A stretch of DNA of 64,000 nt. Origin: Bacillus_BU sp051233475. Lineage in GTDB: Bacteria; Bacillota; Bacilli; Bacillales; Cytobacillaceae. The notes below the pieces were generated by a model. It ran no database searches, was not told where the DNA came from, and worked only from the letters and a program-made list of their open reading frames with translations. Shown here piece after piece: positions 24,003 to 32,173 of this stretch (the first letter of the stretch is position 1; each line of letters starts with the position of its first letter). Made by a program: the position numbers and the translations under genes. Where the stretch lies: contig NZ_JBKFGH010000013.1 in NCBI RefSeq assembly GCF_051233475.1, positions 62,001 through 126,000 of the forward strand. The letters are read 5' to 3'.

Positions 24003-25235
24003 GTGGAATTTTTCAAAGTTAAAACAGTCGAGGAGACCTTTTCCTTAATCGATAGGATGATTGCTAAGATTGGGGAAACAGAAAATAGACCAATTGCGGA
24101 TGCCCTCCATTATGTGCTCGCTAAACCAGTAATGGCAAAGGAAGATGTTCCAGGCTTTGATCGCTCAACGGTTGATGGTTATGCCGTAAATGCAAAGGAC
24201 ACATTTGGAACTTCTGAAACGATGCCGGGCTTCTTAACAGTAGTTGGAGAAGTTAAAATGGGTGAACAAGCGGTAAAACCGGTAGGCCGGGGCGAAGCGA
24301 TCTATGTTCCAACAGGTGGAATGATTCCCCCTGGAAGTGATAGTGTCATCATGATCGAGCATTGTGAGGATTTGAATGGACTTTTAAACACTTATAAGCA
24401 AATTGCACCAGGTGAGAATATTATTCGAGCTGGTGAGGATATAAAAGCTGGCGCTGTTGTTCTTGATGCCGGAGTCAAACTTCGACCACAGGAATTGGGG
24501 GCACTCGCCTCATTAGGTATTACGGAAGTAGAAGTTTTCCGTCGTTTGAAGGTCGCTTATCTTTCCTCTGGTGATGAAATTGTCCCATATCAAACAGAAA
24601 AGCTAGAGGTTGGCCAAATCCGTGATATTAACTATTTAACGATATCTGGTCTTGCCAAAGAATGGGATATGGATGTTATATATGGTGGAATTGTTCCGGA
24701 TGATTTTGCTGTTTTTTCTAAGCAGGCACGAGAATTATATGAGCAATCAGACTGCTTAATTTTATCTGGAGGAAGCTCTGTCGGTGCAAAGGATTATACG
24801 ACAGAAGTGATTCAATCTTTAGGGGACCCTGGCGTATTTGTTCACGGTATCTCAATTAAGCCAGGCAAGCCGACGATTCTATCCGTTGCGAACGGAAAGC
24901 CGGTGATAGGTCTTCCAGGTCACCCCGCTTCAGCGATGATTATCTTTCGTTTATTTGGAGAGCGTATTCTCCGAATCCTTCAAGGGGAAAAAATCGACCG
25001 TAAACCAGATCGGATTTTTGCTCGGATTACGAAAAATATTGCGTCCGCACCTGGCCGTTCTGATTATATACGCGTCCGATTATTTGAAAAAGAGGGTGAA
25101 TGGTGGGCCGAGCCGATTATCGGCAAGTCCGGTTTGATCACAACTCTTGTAAAAAGTGACGGGATTGTCGAAATTGGTTCAGAAAAAGAAGGGATATCCC
25201 AGGGGGACTACGTTCCTGTTTTGCAATCAAGATAA
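24003..25235 (+). CDS. moeA: Molybdopterin molybdenumtransferase MoeA
   Basis: Inserts molybdate into adenylylated molybdopterin. 410 residues with the family blocks PGFDRSTVDGYAVNA, YVPTGGMIPPGSDSVIMIE, LSSGDEIV, LSGGSSVGAKDYT, GKPTILSVANGKPVIGLPGHPASAM and the C-terminal beta domain. Start is GTG at 24003 (reading MEFFKVKTVEETF). A second, fused MoeA follows 13 bp later. Confidence 0.93.
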   Translation: MEFFKVKTVEETFSLIDRMIAKIGETENRPIADALHYVLAKPVMAKEDVPGFDRSTVDGYAVNAKDTFGTSETMPGFLTVVGEVKMGEQAVKPVGRGEAIYVPTGGMIPPGSDSVIMIEHCEDLNGLLNTYKQIAPGENIIRAGEDIKAGAVVLDAGVKLRPQELGALASLGITEVEVFRRLKVAYLSSGDEIVPYQTEKLEVGQIRDINYLTISGLAKEWDMDVIYGGIVPDDFAVFSKQARELYEQSDCLILSGGSSVGAKDYTTEVIQSLGDPGVFVHGISIKPGKPTILSVANGKPVIGLPGHPASAMIIFRLFGERILRILQGEKIDRKPDRIFARITKNIASAPGRSDYIRVRLFEKEGEWWAEPIIGKSGLITTLVKSDGIVEIGSEKEGISQGDYVPVLQSR

Positions 25236-25248
25236 GGGGGAGCCGAAA

Positions 25249-27171
25249 GTGGAAGGAAAAAGATACAATCGCAAAATCTATTTAGAAGATAAACCTAGAG
25301 AGCAAGCAAAGAATGAGCTGCTGGAAGCGTTTGTGCTTCCTTTAGAAAAGGAACTCATTCCAACCATCGGCTCCCTCGGGCGAGTGACGGCTGAGCCGAT
25401 ATTCGCAAAAGTTTCGATGCCGCATTACCATGCTTCGGCAATGGATGGAATTGCTGTGAATGCAGAAGATACATATGAAGCACATGAGCAAAATCCCCTC
25501 CGTTTAACGAGAGGTGAGCAGTTTGTTTATGTCGACACCGGGAATGCAATCCCTTCACAATTTAATGCCGTTATTATGATTGAATATGTTGATATCATTG
25601 ATGAGAATACGATCGAAATCATAGAACCGGCAACACCGTGGCAACATATTCGCCCAATCGGCGAGGATATTACCCAAGAAGAGATGCTGTTTCCACAAGG
25701 CCATATTTTACGTCCGGCCGATTTAGGGGTACTATTGGCTGCTAAAATTATTGAAGTGCCAGTAGCAAAAAAACCAGTTGTGACCATCATCCCTACTGGA
25801 AACGAGCTTGTTTCTGCAGATGACTCGTTGGCGTCCGGCCGTATTATTGAATTTAACGGGACGGTTTTTTCAAGCTTTGTTAACGAATGGGGCGGCGAGC
25901 CTAATCTTCATGACATCGTAAGAGATCAGCCTGAAAAAATTAAGGATGCGCTGTTAAATGCAGTTGAAACCTCGGACATTGTTGTCATAAACGCTGGCTC
26001 ATCAGCTGGCTCGAAGGATTACACTGTACATATTTTTGAAGAGATCGGAACTGTATTTACCCACGGAGTTGCAACTCGGCCAGGGAAACCGGTTATTTTA
26101 GGGAAAATTAACGATAAAGTGGTCGTTGGTGTTCCAGGTTATCCTGTTTCCGCTTATCTCGCTCTAGAATGGTTTGTAAGACCACTTATTTGCAAGTATT
26201 TGCAAATACCTGAACCAAAACGACAGACGATACAAGTCAAGCTTGGTCGCCGCATTGTCTCCACCATGGGAGCGGAAGACTTTGTTAGAATGAATATCGG
26301 CTATGTGAACGGACAATTTATTGCTAATCCGCTAACGCGAGCAGCAGGAGTTACCATGTCCTATGTTAGGGCAGATGCACTTTTGATTGTACCTCCTGAT
26401 CAGCTTGGCTACGAACAAGGAGAGGTCGTTGAGGTCGAGCTGTTGAAGCCATTGGAGGAGATTAAAAACGCGATTGTCTTCAGTGGAAGCCATGATCTAA
26501 CAATTGATCTATTATCCTCAAACCTTAAAAAACAGCGGACTGAAATGAAAATAGTTTCTTCCCATGTTGGGAGCATGGCCGGCATCATGGCTATTAGAAA
26601 AGGGGAAGCCCACGTAGCGGGTATTCATTTGCTTGATCCGGAAACGAAAGAATACAATGTTTCCTATGTGAAAAGAATGCTGGGGGATCAAGAGGTTGTG
26701 ATCTACCCGTTTTTAAAACGAACTCAAGGCTGGATGCTGCCGCAGGGAAATCCTGATGGAATTGCTTCAGTACACGATATTGCTGAAAAAAATATTCATT
26801 ATGTTAATCGCCAAAAGGGCGCGGGTACGAGAATTTTATTTGATTTATTGTTAAATGAAGCGGATTTGTCACCGGAGAGAATAACAGGTTATGATCGTGA
26901 AATGTTTTCCCATTTAGCCGTTGCCGCTGAGATTAAGGGAAGTGAACATTCCGCGGGGCTTGGAATATACCCTGCTGCAAAAGCGATGGGCTTGGATTTT
27001 ATTCCGGTCGGGGATGAGTCATACGATTTGTTGATGACGAGAGCTTTTTTTGAAAGTGAACAAGGAAACTGGCTTATCTCGGTGATTCAGAGCGAGAGCT
27101 TTAAAGCGGAGGTCGAGCAAATCGGCGGTTATGCAGTAGTCGACCACCCCGAGCCAATCATTTTTCCGTAA
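25249..27171 (+). CDS. MoeA fused to a periplasmic-binding-like (PBP) domain
   Basis: 640 residues. The first about 400 are a full MoeA: PHYHASAMDGIAVNA, VDTGNAIPSQFNAVIMIEY, IPTGNELV, NAGSSAGSKDYT and GKPVILGKINDKVVVGVPGYPVSA. The last about 220 are a LysR-substrate/PBP-like domain (IVFSGSHDLTIDLLSS, HVAGIHLLDPETKEYN, RTQGWMLPQGNPDGIAS). Such fusions are known in Bacilli and Archaea; the PBP part is thought to bind oxyanions or cofactor intermediates, but this is not shown here. Start is GTG at 25249 with AAGGGGGAG upstream. Placed directly after the ordinary moeA. Confidence 0.88.
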   Translation: MEGKRYNRKIYLEDKPREQAKNELLEAFVLPLEKELIPTIGSLGRVTAEPIFAKVSMPHYHASAMDGIAVNAEDTYEAHEQNPLRLTRGEQFVYVDTGNAIPSQFNAVIMIEYVDIIDENTIEIIEPATPWQHIRPIGEDITQEEMLFPQGHILRPADLGVLLAAKIIEVPVAKKPVVTIIPTGNELVSADDSLASGRIIEFNGTVFSSFVNEWGGEPNLHDIVRDQPEKIKDALLNAVETSDIVVINAGSSAGSKDYTVHIFEEIGTVFTHGVATRPGKPVILGKINDKVVVGVPGYPVSAYLALEWFVRPLICKYLQIPEPKRQTIQVKLGRRIVSTMGAEDFVRMNIGYVNGQFIANPLTRAAGVTMSYVRADALLIVPPDQLGYEQGEVVEVELLKPLEEIKNAIVFSGSHDLTIDLLSSNLKKQRTEMKIVSSHVGSMAGIMAIRKGEAHVAGIHLLDPETKEYNVSYVKRMLGDQEVVIYPFLKRTQGWMLPQGNPDGIASVHDIAEKNIHYVNRQKGAGTRILFDLLLNEADLSPERITGYDREMFSHLAVAAEIKGSEHSAGLGIYPAAKAMGLDFIPVGDESYDLLMTRAFFESEQGNWLISVIQSESFKAEVEQIGGYAVVDHPEPIIFP

Positions 27172-27207
27172 AGCTATGTAAAAGTTCATTGTTTACCTTG
27201 ATCATAA

Positions 27208-27336
27208 TGTTGATTGGAGCGGAAGGCGCGAGACTCCTGCGGGAGAAGGTGTCACGGGAGACCCCACAGGCGCAAAGCGCCGAGGAGGCTCCCGGACTCC
27301 CCCGCGGAAAGCGAGCGCCTGAAGCGGAAATCAACA
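27208..27336. repeat. Family-1 dyad repeat, full 129-bp copy A
   Basis: Starts TGTTGATTGGAGCGGAAG and ends CGGAAATCAACA. Inside are GAGACTCCTGCGGGAG, GGGAGACCCCACAGGCGC and CGCCGAGGAGGCTCCCGG. The ends are inverted (TGTTGATT / AATCAACA). Other copies lie at 29224, 38114 (deleted), 41684, 60110 and 16592 (minimal). Lies between the moeA fusion and moaE. Non-coding. Confidence 0.88.
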
Positions 27337-27418
27337 AGTTAACAAGCCTAACATAAAGAGTACTTCCAATTAAAATAGGTTATCAATCTATAACCTGATA
27401 TTTAGGGGTGAATCAGCT

Positions 27419-27883
27419 ATGAATTTTGAAATATCTAAAGAAAACATTGATATTCAATCGGTCATTAATAAAGTCGTTCAGCGTGATGCCGGTGCCATTA
27501 CCACTTTTATTGGAACGGTCCGTGAAATGACAAAAGGGAAAAAAACACTCTATCTTATCTACGAGGCTTATGAATCAATGGCAGTAAAAAAATTGGAGCA
27601 AATCGGTTCGGAAATTATTGAACGTTGGCCGGGAACTCAAGTAGCGATAACACACCGTGTCGGCAGATTAGACATTACCGATGTAGCTGTTGTCATTGCG
27701 GTTTCAACACCACATCGTGCCGATGCCTATGAAGCGAATCGCTATGCGATTGAGCGAATTAAGGAAATCGTTCCAATCTGGAAAAAAGAACACTGGGAAG
27801 ACGGAGAAAAATGGATTGGCAACCAACTAGAGACAGTATCATATCCAACCGGAAAACCAGAAGAGGGGGATTTGCGTGAATAA
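27419..27883 (+). CDS. moaE: Molybdopterin synthase catalytic subunit MoaE
   Basis: With MoaD it converts cyclic pyranopterin monophosphate to molybdopterin. 154 residues. DAGAITTFIGTVRE holds the substrate-binding Arg, HRVGRLDITDVAVVIAVSTPHR is the family core, and the catalytic lysine is in VPIWKKEHW. It overlaps moaD by eight bases. moaA, moaB and moaC, needed for earlier steps, are not in this window. Confidence 0.94.
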   Translation: MNFEISKENIDIQSVINKVVQRDAGAITTFIGTVREMTKGKKTLYLIYEAYESMAVKKLEQIGSEIIERWPGTQVAITHRVGRLDITDVAVVIAVSTPHRADAYEANRYAIERIKEIVPIWKKEHWEDGEKWIGNQLETVSYPTGKPEEGDLRE

Positions 27884-28109
27884 GGTTATGTTTTTTGCTC
27901 ACCTCCGTGATACAGTCGGGGAAGAATTTATTACGTTGGAGCTTTCCGGTAAAACAATAGCTGATCTTAAACAAATCCTTGCTGAAAAATACCCGGTTTT
28001 GAAGTTGGATACGGTGATGACGGCCATTAATGAGGAATTTGCTGCTAATGATGAGGAAATTCACGAGGGTGATGTCATTGCTTTTATCCCGCCAGTAAGC
28101 GGTGGTTGA
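27876..28109 (+). CDS. moaD: Molybdopterin synthase sulfur-carrier subunit MoaD
   Basis: 77 residues with a ubiquitin-like fold and the diagnostic C-terminal Gly-Gly (FIPPVSGG), whose end is adenylylated by MoeB and thiolated. Start is GTG at 27876 inside the 3' end of moaE, with AGAGGGGG upstream. It is followed after 21 bp by moeB, giving the carrier and its activator together. Confidence 0.93.
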   Translation: MNKVMFFAHLRDTVGEEFITLELSGKTIADLKQILAEKYPVLKLDTVMTAINEEFAANDEEIHEGDVIAFIPPVSGG

Positions 28110-28130
28110 TCCAAGGGAGGTACACACACG

Positions 28131-29150
28131 ATGTCTGAACGATATTCACGCCAAACCTTATTCCCTCCCATCGGTTCAGGTGGTCAAGATAAGATTAGCA
28201 GTAAACATGTATTGATTATTGGAGCGGGGGCATTAGGATCTGGAAGTGCCGAAATGATCACAAGAGCTGGAATCGGTAAACTTACGATTATTGACCGTGA
28301 TTATGTGGAGGCAAGCAACCTGCAGCGCCAGCAGCTGTATACCGAAGAGGATGTGCAGGAAAAACTTCCAAAAGCTGCAGCAGCAGAAAAGCGGTTGAAG
28401 GCGATTAATTCTGATGTAGAGATTCGGGCTATCATCGGCGATGCAACCGCTGAATTATTAGCTGAACTTGTTCCTGGTGTCGATTTAATTCTTGATGCAA
28501 CTGATAATTTCGAAACAAGAATGACGATTAATGATATTTCTCAAAAATATAAAATCCCCTGGATTTATGGAGCTTGCGTAGGCAGCTTTGGGATGAGCTT
28601 TACCGTCATTCCGGGAGTAACACCTTGCTTAAACTGTTTATTAAAAGCAGTACCGATTCAAGGGATGACCTGTGATACGGGCGGAATCATTGCTCCTGCT
28701 GTACAAATGGTTATTGCTCATCAAGCTGCAGAGGCATTAAAGATTCTCGTTGAAGATTTTGATGCGTTACGGACAGGATTTGTCAGCTTTGATTTATGGC
28801 GAAATCAGTTTTCTACCATGAAAATGGGCAAAGCAAAGGACCCAAGCTGTTTATCATGCGGGGAACATCCAACTTACCCATATTTGGACAGCGAAAATAT
28901 GACGAAATCAACGGTGCTTTGTGGAAGGGATACAGTTCAGATTCGTCCTCCAAAACAAGAACAGCTGGACTTATCACGCTTAGCAAACCAATTAATGTCT
29001 TTAGGCTATGGTGTAAAGGCGAACCCTTACCTACTATCAGTCGATTATGATGGAACAAGGATGGTCATCTTCGGAGACGGCCGTGCCCTAGTCCATGGAA
29101 CAAAAGATCTAAACCACGCCAAATCCTTATACCAAAGGCTGCTTGGCTAA
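28131..29150 (+). CDS. moeB: MoaD adenylyltransferase MoeB (ThiF/HesA family)
   Basis: 339 residues. The ATP-binding loop is IGAGALGSGSAE, the adenylation Asp/Arg region is DYVEASNLQRQQLY, and DATDNFETR is the Mg-binding motif. Zinc cysteines are CLNCLLKA and CLSCGEHP. A C-terminal tail of about 80 residues (from about 260) follows the zinc site, as in Bacillus MoeB. ThiF is close in sequence, but the moaE-moaD context points to MoeB. Last gene of the Moco run. Confidence 0.88.
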   Translation: MSERYSRQTLFPPIGSGGQDKISSKHVLIIGAGALGSGSAEMITRAGIGKLTIIDRDYVEASNLQRQQLYTEEDVQEKLPKAAAAEKRLKAINSDVEIRAIIGDATAELLAELVPGVDLILDATDNFETRMTINDISQKYKIPWIYGACVGSFGMSFTVIPGVTPCLNCLLKAVPIQGMTCDTGGIIAPAVQMVIAHQAAEALKILVEDFDALRTGFVSFDLWRNQFSTMKMGKAKDPSCLSCGEHPTYPYLDSENMTKSTVLCGRDTVQIRPPKQEQLDLSRLANQLMSLGYGVKANPYLLSVDYDGTRMVIFGDGRALVHGTKDLNHAKSLYQRLLG

Positions 29151-29154
29151 CAGC

Positions 29155-29183
29155 AAAACTCGTATCCTTATACGGGTTTTTTG
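29155..29183 (+). terminator. Terminator of the Moco cluster
   Basis: AAAACTCGTAT pairs with ATACGGGTTTT (one G-T pair), and the stem is followed by T residues. Confidence 0.85.
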
Positions 29184-29223
29184 TTTTGGCTTTGTTAAAG
29201 AACATTGTTGATTTTGAGCAAGC

Positions 29224-29479
29224 TGTTGATTGGAGCGGAAGGTGCGAGACTCCTGCGGGAGAAGGTGTCACGGGAGACCCCACAGGCGCTAGGGCGCCGA
29301 GGAGAAGGAAAAGCGGAAGCGGCTTGCCCAGGGGCGACAGGCATAAGACGAGCCGGCAAGAAGGTCGTTCTTTGACCTTCTTGCCGGATTGGCTTATGAC
29401 CCCGAGCCCCTAGCCGCTGTAGCTAGACAGGCTCCCGGACTCCCCCGCGGAAAGGGAGCACCTGCAGCGGAAATCAACA
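29224..29479. repeat. Family-1 dyad repeat, copy B, interrupted by a family-2 element
   Basis: The left part (29224-29304) and right part (29431-29479) together match the 129-bp copies. The join falls in GCCGAGGAG / GCTCCCGG, which is continuous in copies A, D and E. The outer shell GGCTTTGTTAAAG (29189) and GTTTACAAAGC (29485) flank it. Open frames across it are not genes. Confidence 0.85.
29305..29430. repeat. Family-2 palindromic repeat inserted inside copy B (126 bp)
   Basis: Begins AAGGAAAAGCGGAAGCGGC and ends CGCTGTAGCTAGACAG, the same ends as the element at 10281-10428 read in reverse. Its centre is a long hairpin: CATAAG..GCCGGCAAGAAGGTC pairs with GACCTTCTTGCCGG..CTTATG. The junctions leave at most a two-base (AG) direct repeat. 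Confidence 0.82.
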
Positions 29480-29588
29480 GCCACGTTTACAAAGCTTGTT
29501 TTTTATAAGCTAAGTATTGTGAAAATAAAAAACAAATGAGTTAGAATAGAGTCAGTTGTTCTTAGATAAATTCCGACGATAAATTCCC

Positions 29589-29604
29589 TGTTTCACGTGA
29601 AACA
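29589..29604. other. parS site for ParB/Spo0J
   Basis: TGTTTCACGTGAAACA is a perfect 16-bp palindrome and fits the parS consensus TGTTNCACGTGAAACA exactly. Such sites cluster around the chromosome origin in Bacilli and seed ParB-CTP spreading and SMC loading. It lies 54 bp upstream of ywdI in non-coding DNA. Confidence 0.93.
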
Positions 29605-29657
29605 GACAAATTATTTACACCTAGCCATGCAGCCTGCAGAAAATGAGGTGAGTTCAA

Positions 29658-29921
29658 ATGACAATCACGATTCAAAAACTATTACAAAAAATGGAACAAG
29701 AGCTAAAGGAAGCGAAAGCCTCCGCTTCACAATCGGAAATACGCGAAAAAATCCAAGCGATTAAAACCTTATGCGAGCTTGTCTTAGAAGAGCCTGTAAA
29801 AGAGAGAACCGTAACAGAAAAAAGTGCTCCCATTGCTAAGCCGCCGATGAGCAGCATAATAACGCAGCCGCTTAAGGTGGAAGATGACGAAGCAAACGGA
29901 GATTCATTGTTTGATTTTTAA
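29658..29921 (+). CDS. ywdI: YwdI family protein
   Basis: 87 residues, mostly helical and charged. The N-terminal half is a predicted coiled coil (IQKLLQKMEQELKEAKASAS then REKIQAIKTLCELVLEE), followed by a Pro/Ser linker and an acidic end (DDEANGDSLFDF). It corresponds to B. subtilis YwdI in sequence style and in position next to ywdK and gerQ. Function unknown. RBS GAGGTGAG precedes the ATG. Confidence 0.82.
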   Translation: MTITIQKLLQKMEQELKEAKASASQSEIREKIQAIKTLCELVLEEPVKERTVTEKSAPIAKPPMSSIITQPLKVEDDEANGDSLFDF

Positions 29922-29980
29922 GAGGGATGTTTAGGGAGATGACCGTTTACTCGGTTGAACATAAAGGATGGGGGATAATT

Positions 29981-30352
29981 ATGAAAGTTTTTATTATTTT
30001 AGGAGCAATCAACGCCTTTTTATCTGTGGCTCTAGGAGCTTTTGGAGCTCATGGTCTAAAGGATAAGCTCGATCCGTATTATTTGGATATTTGGAATAAA
30101 GGTGTTCAATATCAAATGTACCACGCACTTGGCTTACTGGTTGTAGGGTTTTTAGTAGCTAAATTGCCAGCTAGTTCGTTAGTTTCAACTTCGGGCTGGT
30201 TAATGCTCGCAGGAATTGTATTGTTTTCCGGAAGCTTGTTTGTACTGGCACTAACGAAAATTAGTATTTTAGGAGCGATTACTCCTTTCGGTGGAGTTGC
30301 CTTTTTAGCTGCGTGGATTTTGATTATTGTAGCGGCAGTAAAATACTTATAG
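29981..30352 (+). CDS. ywdK: DUF423 membrane protein YwdK
   Basis: 123 residues, four membrane segments. The DUF423 signature is LGAFGAHGLKD followed by WNKGVQYQMYHALGLL, and the end FGGVAFLAAWILIIVAA. Function unknown. The ATG at 29981 is preceded by AAAGGATGGGGG; an in-frame start at 29927 would give an unusual charged N-terminus. Position between ywdI and gerQ is as in B. subtilis. Confidence 0.88.
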   Translation: MKVFIILGAINAFLSVALGAFGAHGLKDKLDPYYLDIWNKGVQYQMYHALGLLVVGFLVAKLPASSLVSTSGWLMLAGIVLFSGSLFVLALTKISILGAITPFGGVAFLAAWILIIVAAVKYL

Positions 30353-30375
30353 CTTATCAAAGTTGTAAATGAATG

Positions 30376-30416
30376 AAGCCCGAGCTTGTCGTAAAATAAG
30401 CTCGGGCTTTACTTTT
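30376..30416. terminator. Bidirectional terminator between ywdK and gerQ
   Basis: Perfect 12-bp stem AAGCCCGAGCTT / AAGCTCGGGCTT with a ten-base loop and T-rich flank on plus. Confidence 0.87.
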
Positions 30417-30954
30417 ATCGAGGAGGATATGATGCGAGCGCAGGACCTGCCCCAAAAGGATATTCATATTCGATTTCTTCGTCAAAGGTTGCATAGTCAA
30501 AATAGACCATCGGAATTAAGAAGCGCATTCCTGTTTGTGGATCAGACAGGATAAGGTGATCTCTCCCCGCAGCTTCAATGATCCCTTTAAATATTTTGGC
30601 ATTCCATTCTCGATTATTTTCAAAAGTTGCATAAACAGTAACAAGCTTTCCTTTGTTTAAACGCAAAATATTTTCAATATATGACTCTTCAATCGGAAGC
30701 ATGCCCGGAACCTGGGCTCCTGGAGCTTGCATTGGCTGAGGCTGAGGCTGAGTTGGTTGAAATCCAGTCGGCATCGGCGGAATTCCGCCGGATGCAGCTG
30801 GCGGGAAAGCTCCCTGTGCAGCAAAACTAGGCGCTTTACCAGTAAAACCGGGCATTTGACCGGGCATTTGCGGCATTGGTTGTGTCCCTGCTCCATAAGA
30901 GGAGTAAGCTTGCGGATATACTCTGTAATCCAAATAAGGATTTGAATAGCTCAA
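30415..30954 (-). CDS. gerQ: Spore coat protein GerQ
   Basis: 179 residues. The N-terminal half is low complexity, rich in Pro, Gln, Met and Gly (PQMPGQMPGF, QPTQPQPQPMQAPG). The C-terminal domain is the conserved GerQ part: EESYIENILRLNKGKLVTVY, EWNAKIFKGIIEAAGRDHLI and MVYFDYATFDEE. GerQ is crosslinked in the coat by transglutaminase and helps localise the lytic enzyme CwlJ. This gene is direct evidence for sporulation. Confidence 0.93.
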   Translation of the reverse strand: MSYSNPYLDYRVYPQAYSSYGAGTQPMPQMPGQMPGFTGKAPSFAAQGAFPPAASGGIPPMPTGFQPTQPQPQPMQAPGAQVPGMLPIEESYIENILRLNKGKLVTVYATFENNREWNAKIFKGIIEAAGRDHLILSDPQTGMRFLIPMVYFDYATFDEEIEYEYPFGAGPALASYPPR

Positions 30955-31096
30955 TTAGTTTCCCTCCTAAAACCATATTTAATAAAATCACTAATTAAAT
31001 AATATGAAGCGAATGGAAAAATATGAGTATTGAGTTTGGATTATCTCGATAATCGGATGTAATAATGAGGAATGTTTTTGAGGTTAACACAGCTTA

Positions 31097-31128
31097 AAAA
31101 ACTCCCAGACTAGGTATCCGGGAGTTTT
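31097..31128 (-). terminator. Terminator of hemQ
   Basis: AAAACTCCC / GGGAGTTTT stem; on minus it is followed by TTTTTTAAG. Confidence 0.82.
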
Positions 31129-31135
31129 ATTATTG

Positions 31136-31882
31136 TTAATTTACGTGTAAAAATTTACTAACCTGATCTTCTTTAAGTAAATTTCCAACGAAGAAAGAGC
31201 CAAATTCTCCGTACCGGGCACTTACTTCGTCAAAACGCATTTCATATACTAGCTTTTTAAATTGAAGAACATCATCGGCGAATAAGGTAACACCCCATTC
31301 GTAATCGTCAAAGCCGACAGAACCAGTGATGATCTGTTTTACTTTCCCAGCATACTTACGACCAATCATACCGTGGCTGCGCATCATATCGCGGCGGTCT
31401 TCCATCGGAAGCATATACCAGTTATCATTGCCTTGGCGTCGCTTATCCATTGGATAGAAGCAAACGTATTTTGATTTTGGCAAAATCGGGAAAAGACGAG
31501 CCAACACTTGAGGATTTTGATAAGGATCCTCATCTGCCGGAAGATAATTGCTCAATTCAACAACTGAAACATAAGAATGAGCTGGAATCGTATATTCAGC
31601 CAACTTAGTTTTATTGAATTCGGTTTCAATTTCATTTAATTCTTCCATTGTTGGGCGTAAAATCATCATCATAAAATCTGCTTTTTGTCCAACAACTGTA
31701 TAAAGAGCATGGCTTCCCTCTTTACGAGATTGAGTGGAATTCCATTTTTCGACAAGGCTTAAAAACTCATGGATTGCTGTTTGACGCTCATCGCTAGATA
31801 ACATTTTCCAAGTTGTCCAATCGACGGTTCGGAAGTCATGTAAACAATACCAACCGTCAAGGGTTTGTGCTGCTTCACTCAT
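31136..31882 (-). CDS. hemQ: Coproheme decarboxylase HemQ (ChdC)
   Basis: Last step of the coproporphyrin-dependent haem pathway: converts coproheme to haem b using peroxide. 248 residues of the chlorite-dismutase fold. The catalytic tyrosine is Tyr143 in KYVCFYPMDKRRQ and the proximal haem ligand is His170 in MMRSHGMIGRKY, matching Tyr145 and the proximal His of the Geobacillus and Staphylococcus enzymes. It faces away from pta across a 290-bp intergenic region, as in B. subtilis (ywfI). Confidence 0.94.
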   Translation of the reverse strand: MSEAAQTLDGWYCLHDFRTVDWTTWKMLSSDERQTAIHEFLSLVEKWNSTQSRKEGSHALYTVVGQKADFMMMILRPTMEELNEIETEFNKTKLAEYTIPAHSYVSVVELSNYLPADEDPYQNPQVLARLFPILPKSKYVCFYPMDKRRQGNDNWYMLPMEDRRDMMRSHGMIGRKYAGKVKQIITGSVGFDDYEWGVTLFADDVLQFKKLVYEMRFDEVSARYGEFGSFFVGNLLKEDQVSKFLHVN

Positions 31883-32088
31883 TACAAATCACTCCTAGTA
31901 CGTTTCTAAAAATTCTCAACATTACTATACCATAGTTTAGCCGTGACACATACGAATAAACACTGCAGGTGGAATAAATTGTCATTCTATGTAGAAAAGC
32001 GGATATGTTTCCCTAAAATAGGAGAATATAAATATGTATCGATAGTATTCTTACAATTAAAAAATTTAGAATAGAACAACTTTTTATC

Positions 32089-32143
32089 TGGAAGCGCTAT
32101 TGACTCAATGAAATATTGAATTTTTCGGGTGGTAGAGTATTCT
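32089..32143 (+). promoter_or_regulatory. pta promoter with upstream cre
   Basis: TGGAAGCGCTATTG (32089-32102) resembles the cre through which CcpA activates B. subtilis pta; it departs from the general consensus at its last two bases. A promoter candidate TTGAAT-16-TATTCT (32116-32121, 32138-32143) follows. The cre centre is then near -54, upstream of RNA polymerase, as expected of an activating site. Confidence 0.6.
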
Positions 32144-32173
32144 AAAGAAGAGTGTACTTAAGGAGGATAATTT

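Noticed and set aside
29186..29413. Open frame across repeat copy B
   Set aside because: Composed entirely of repeat sequence with no RBS.
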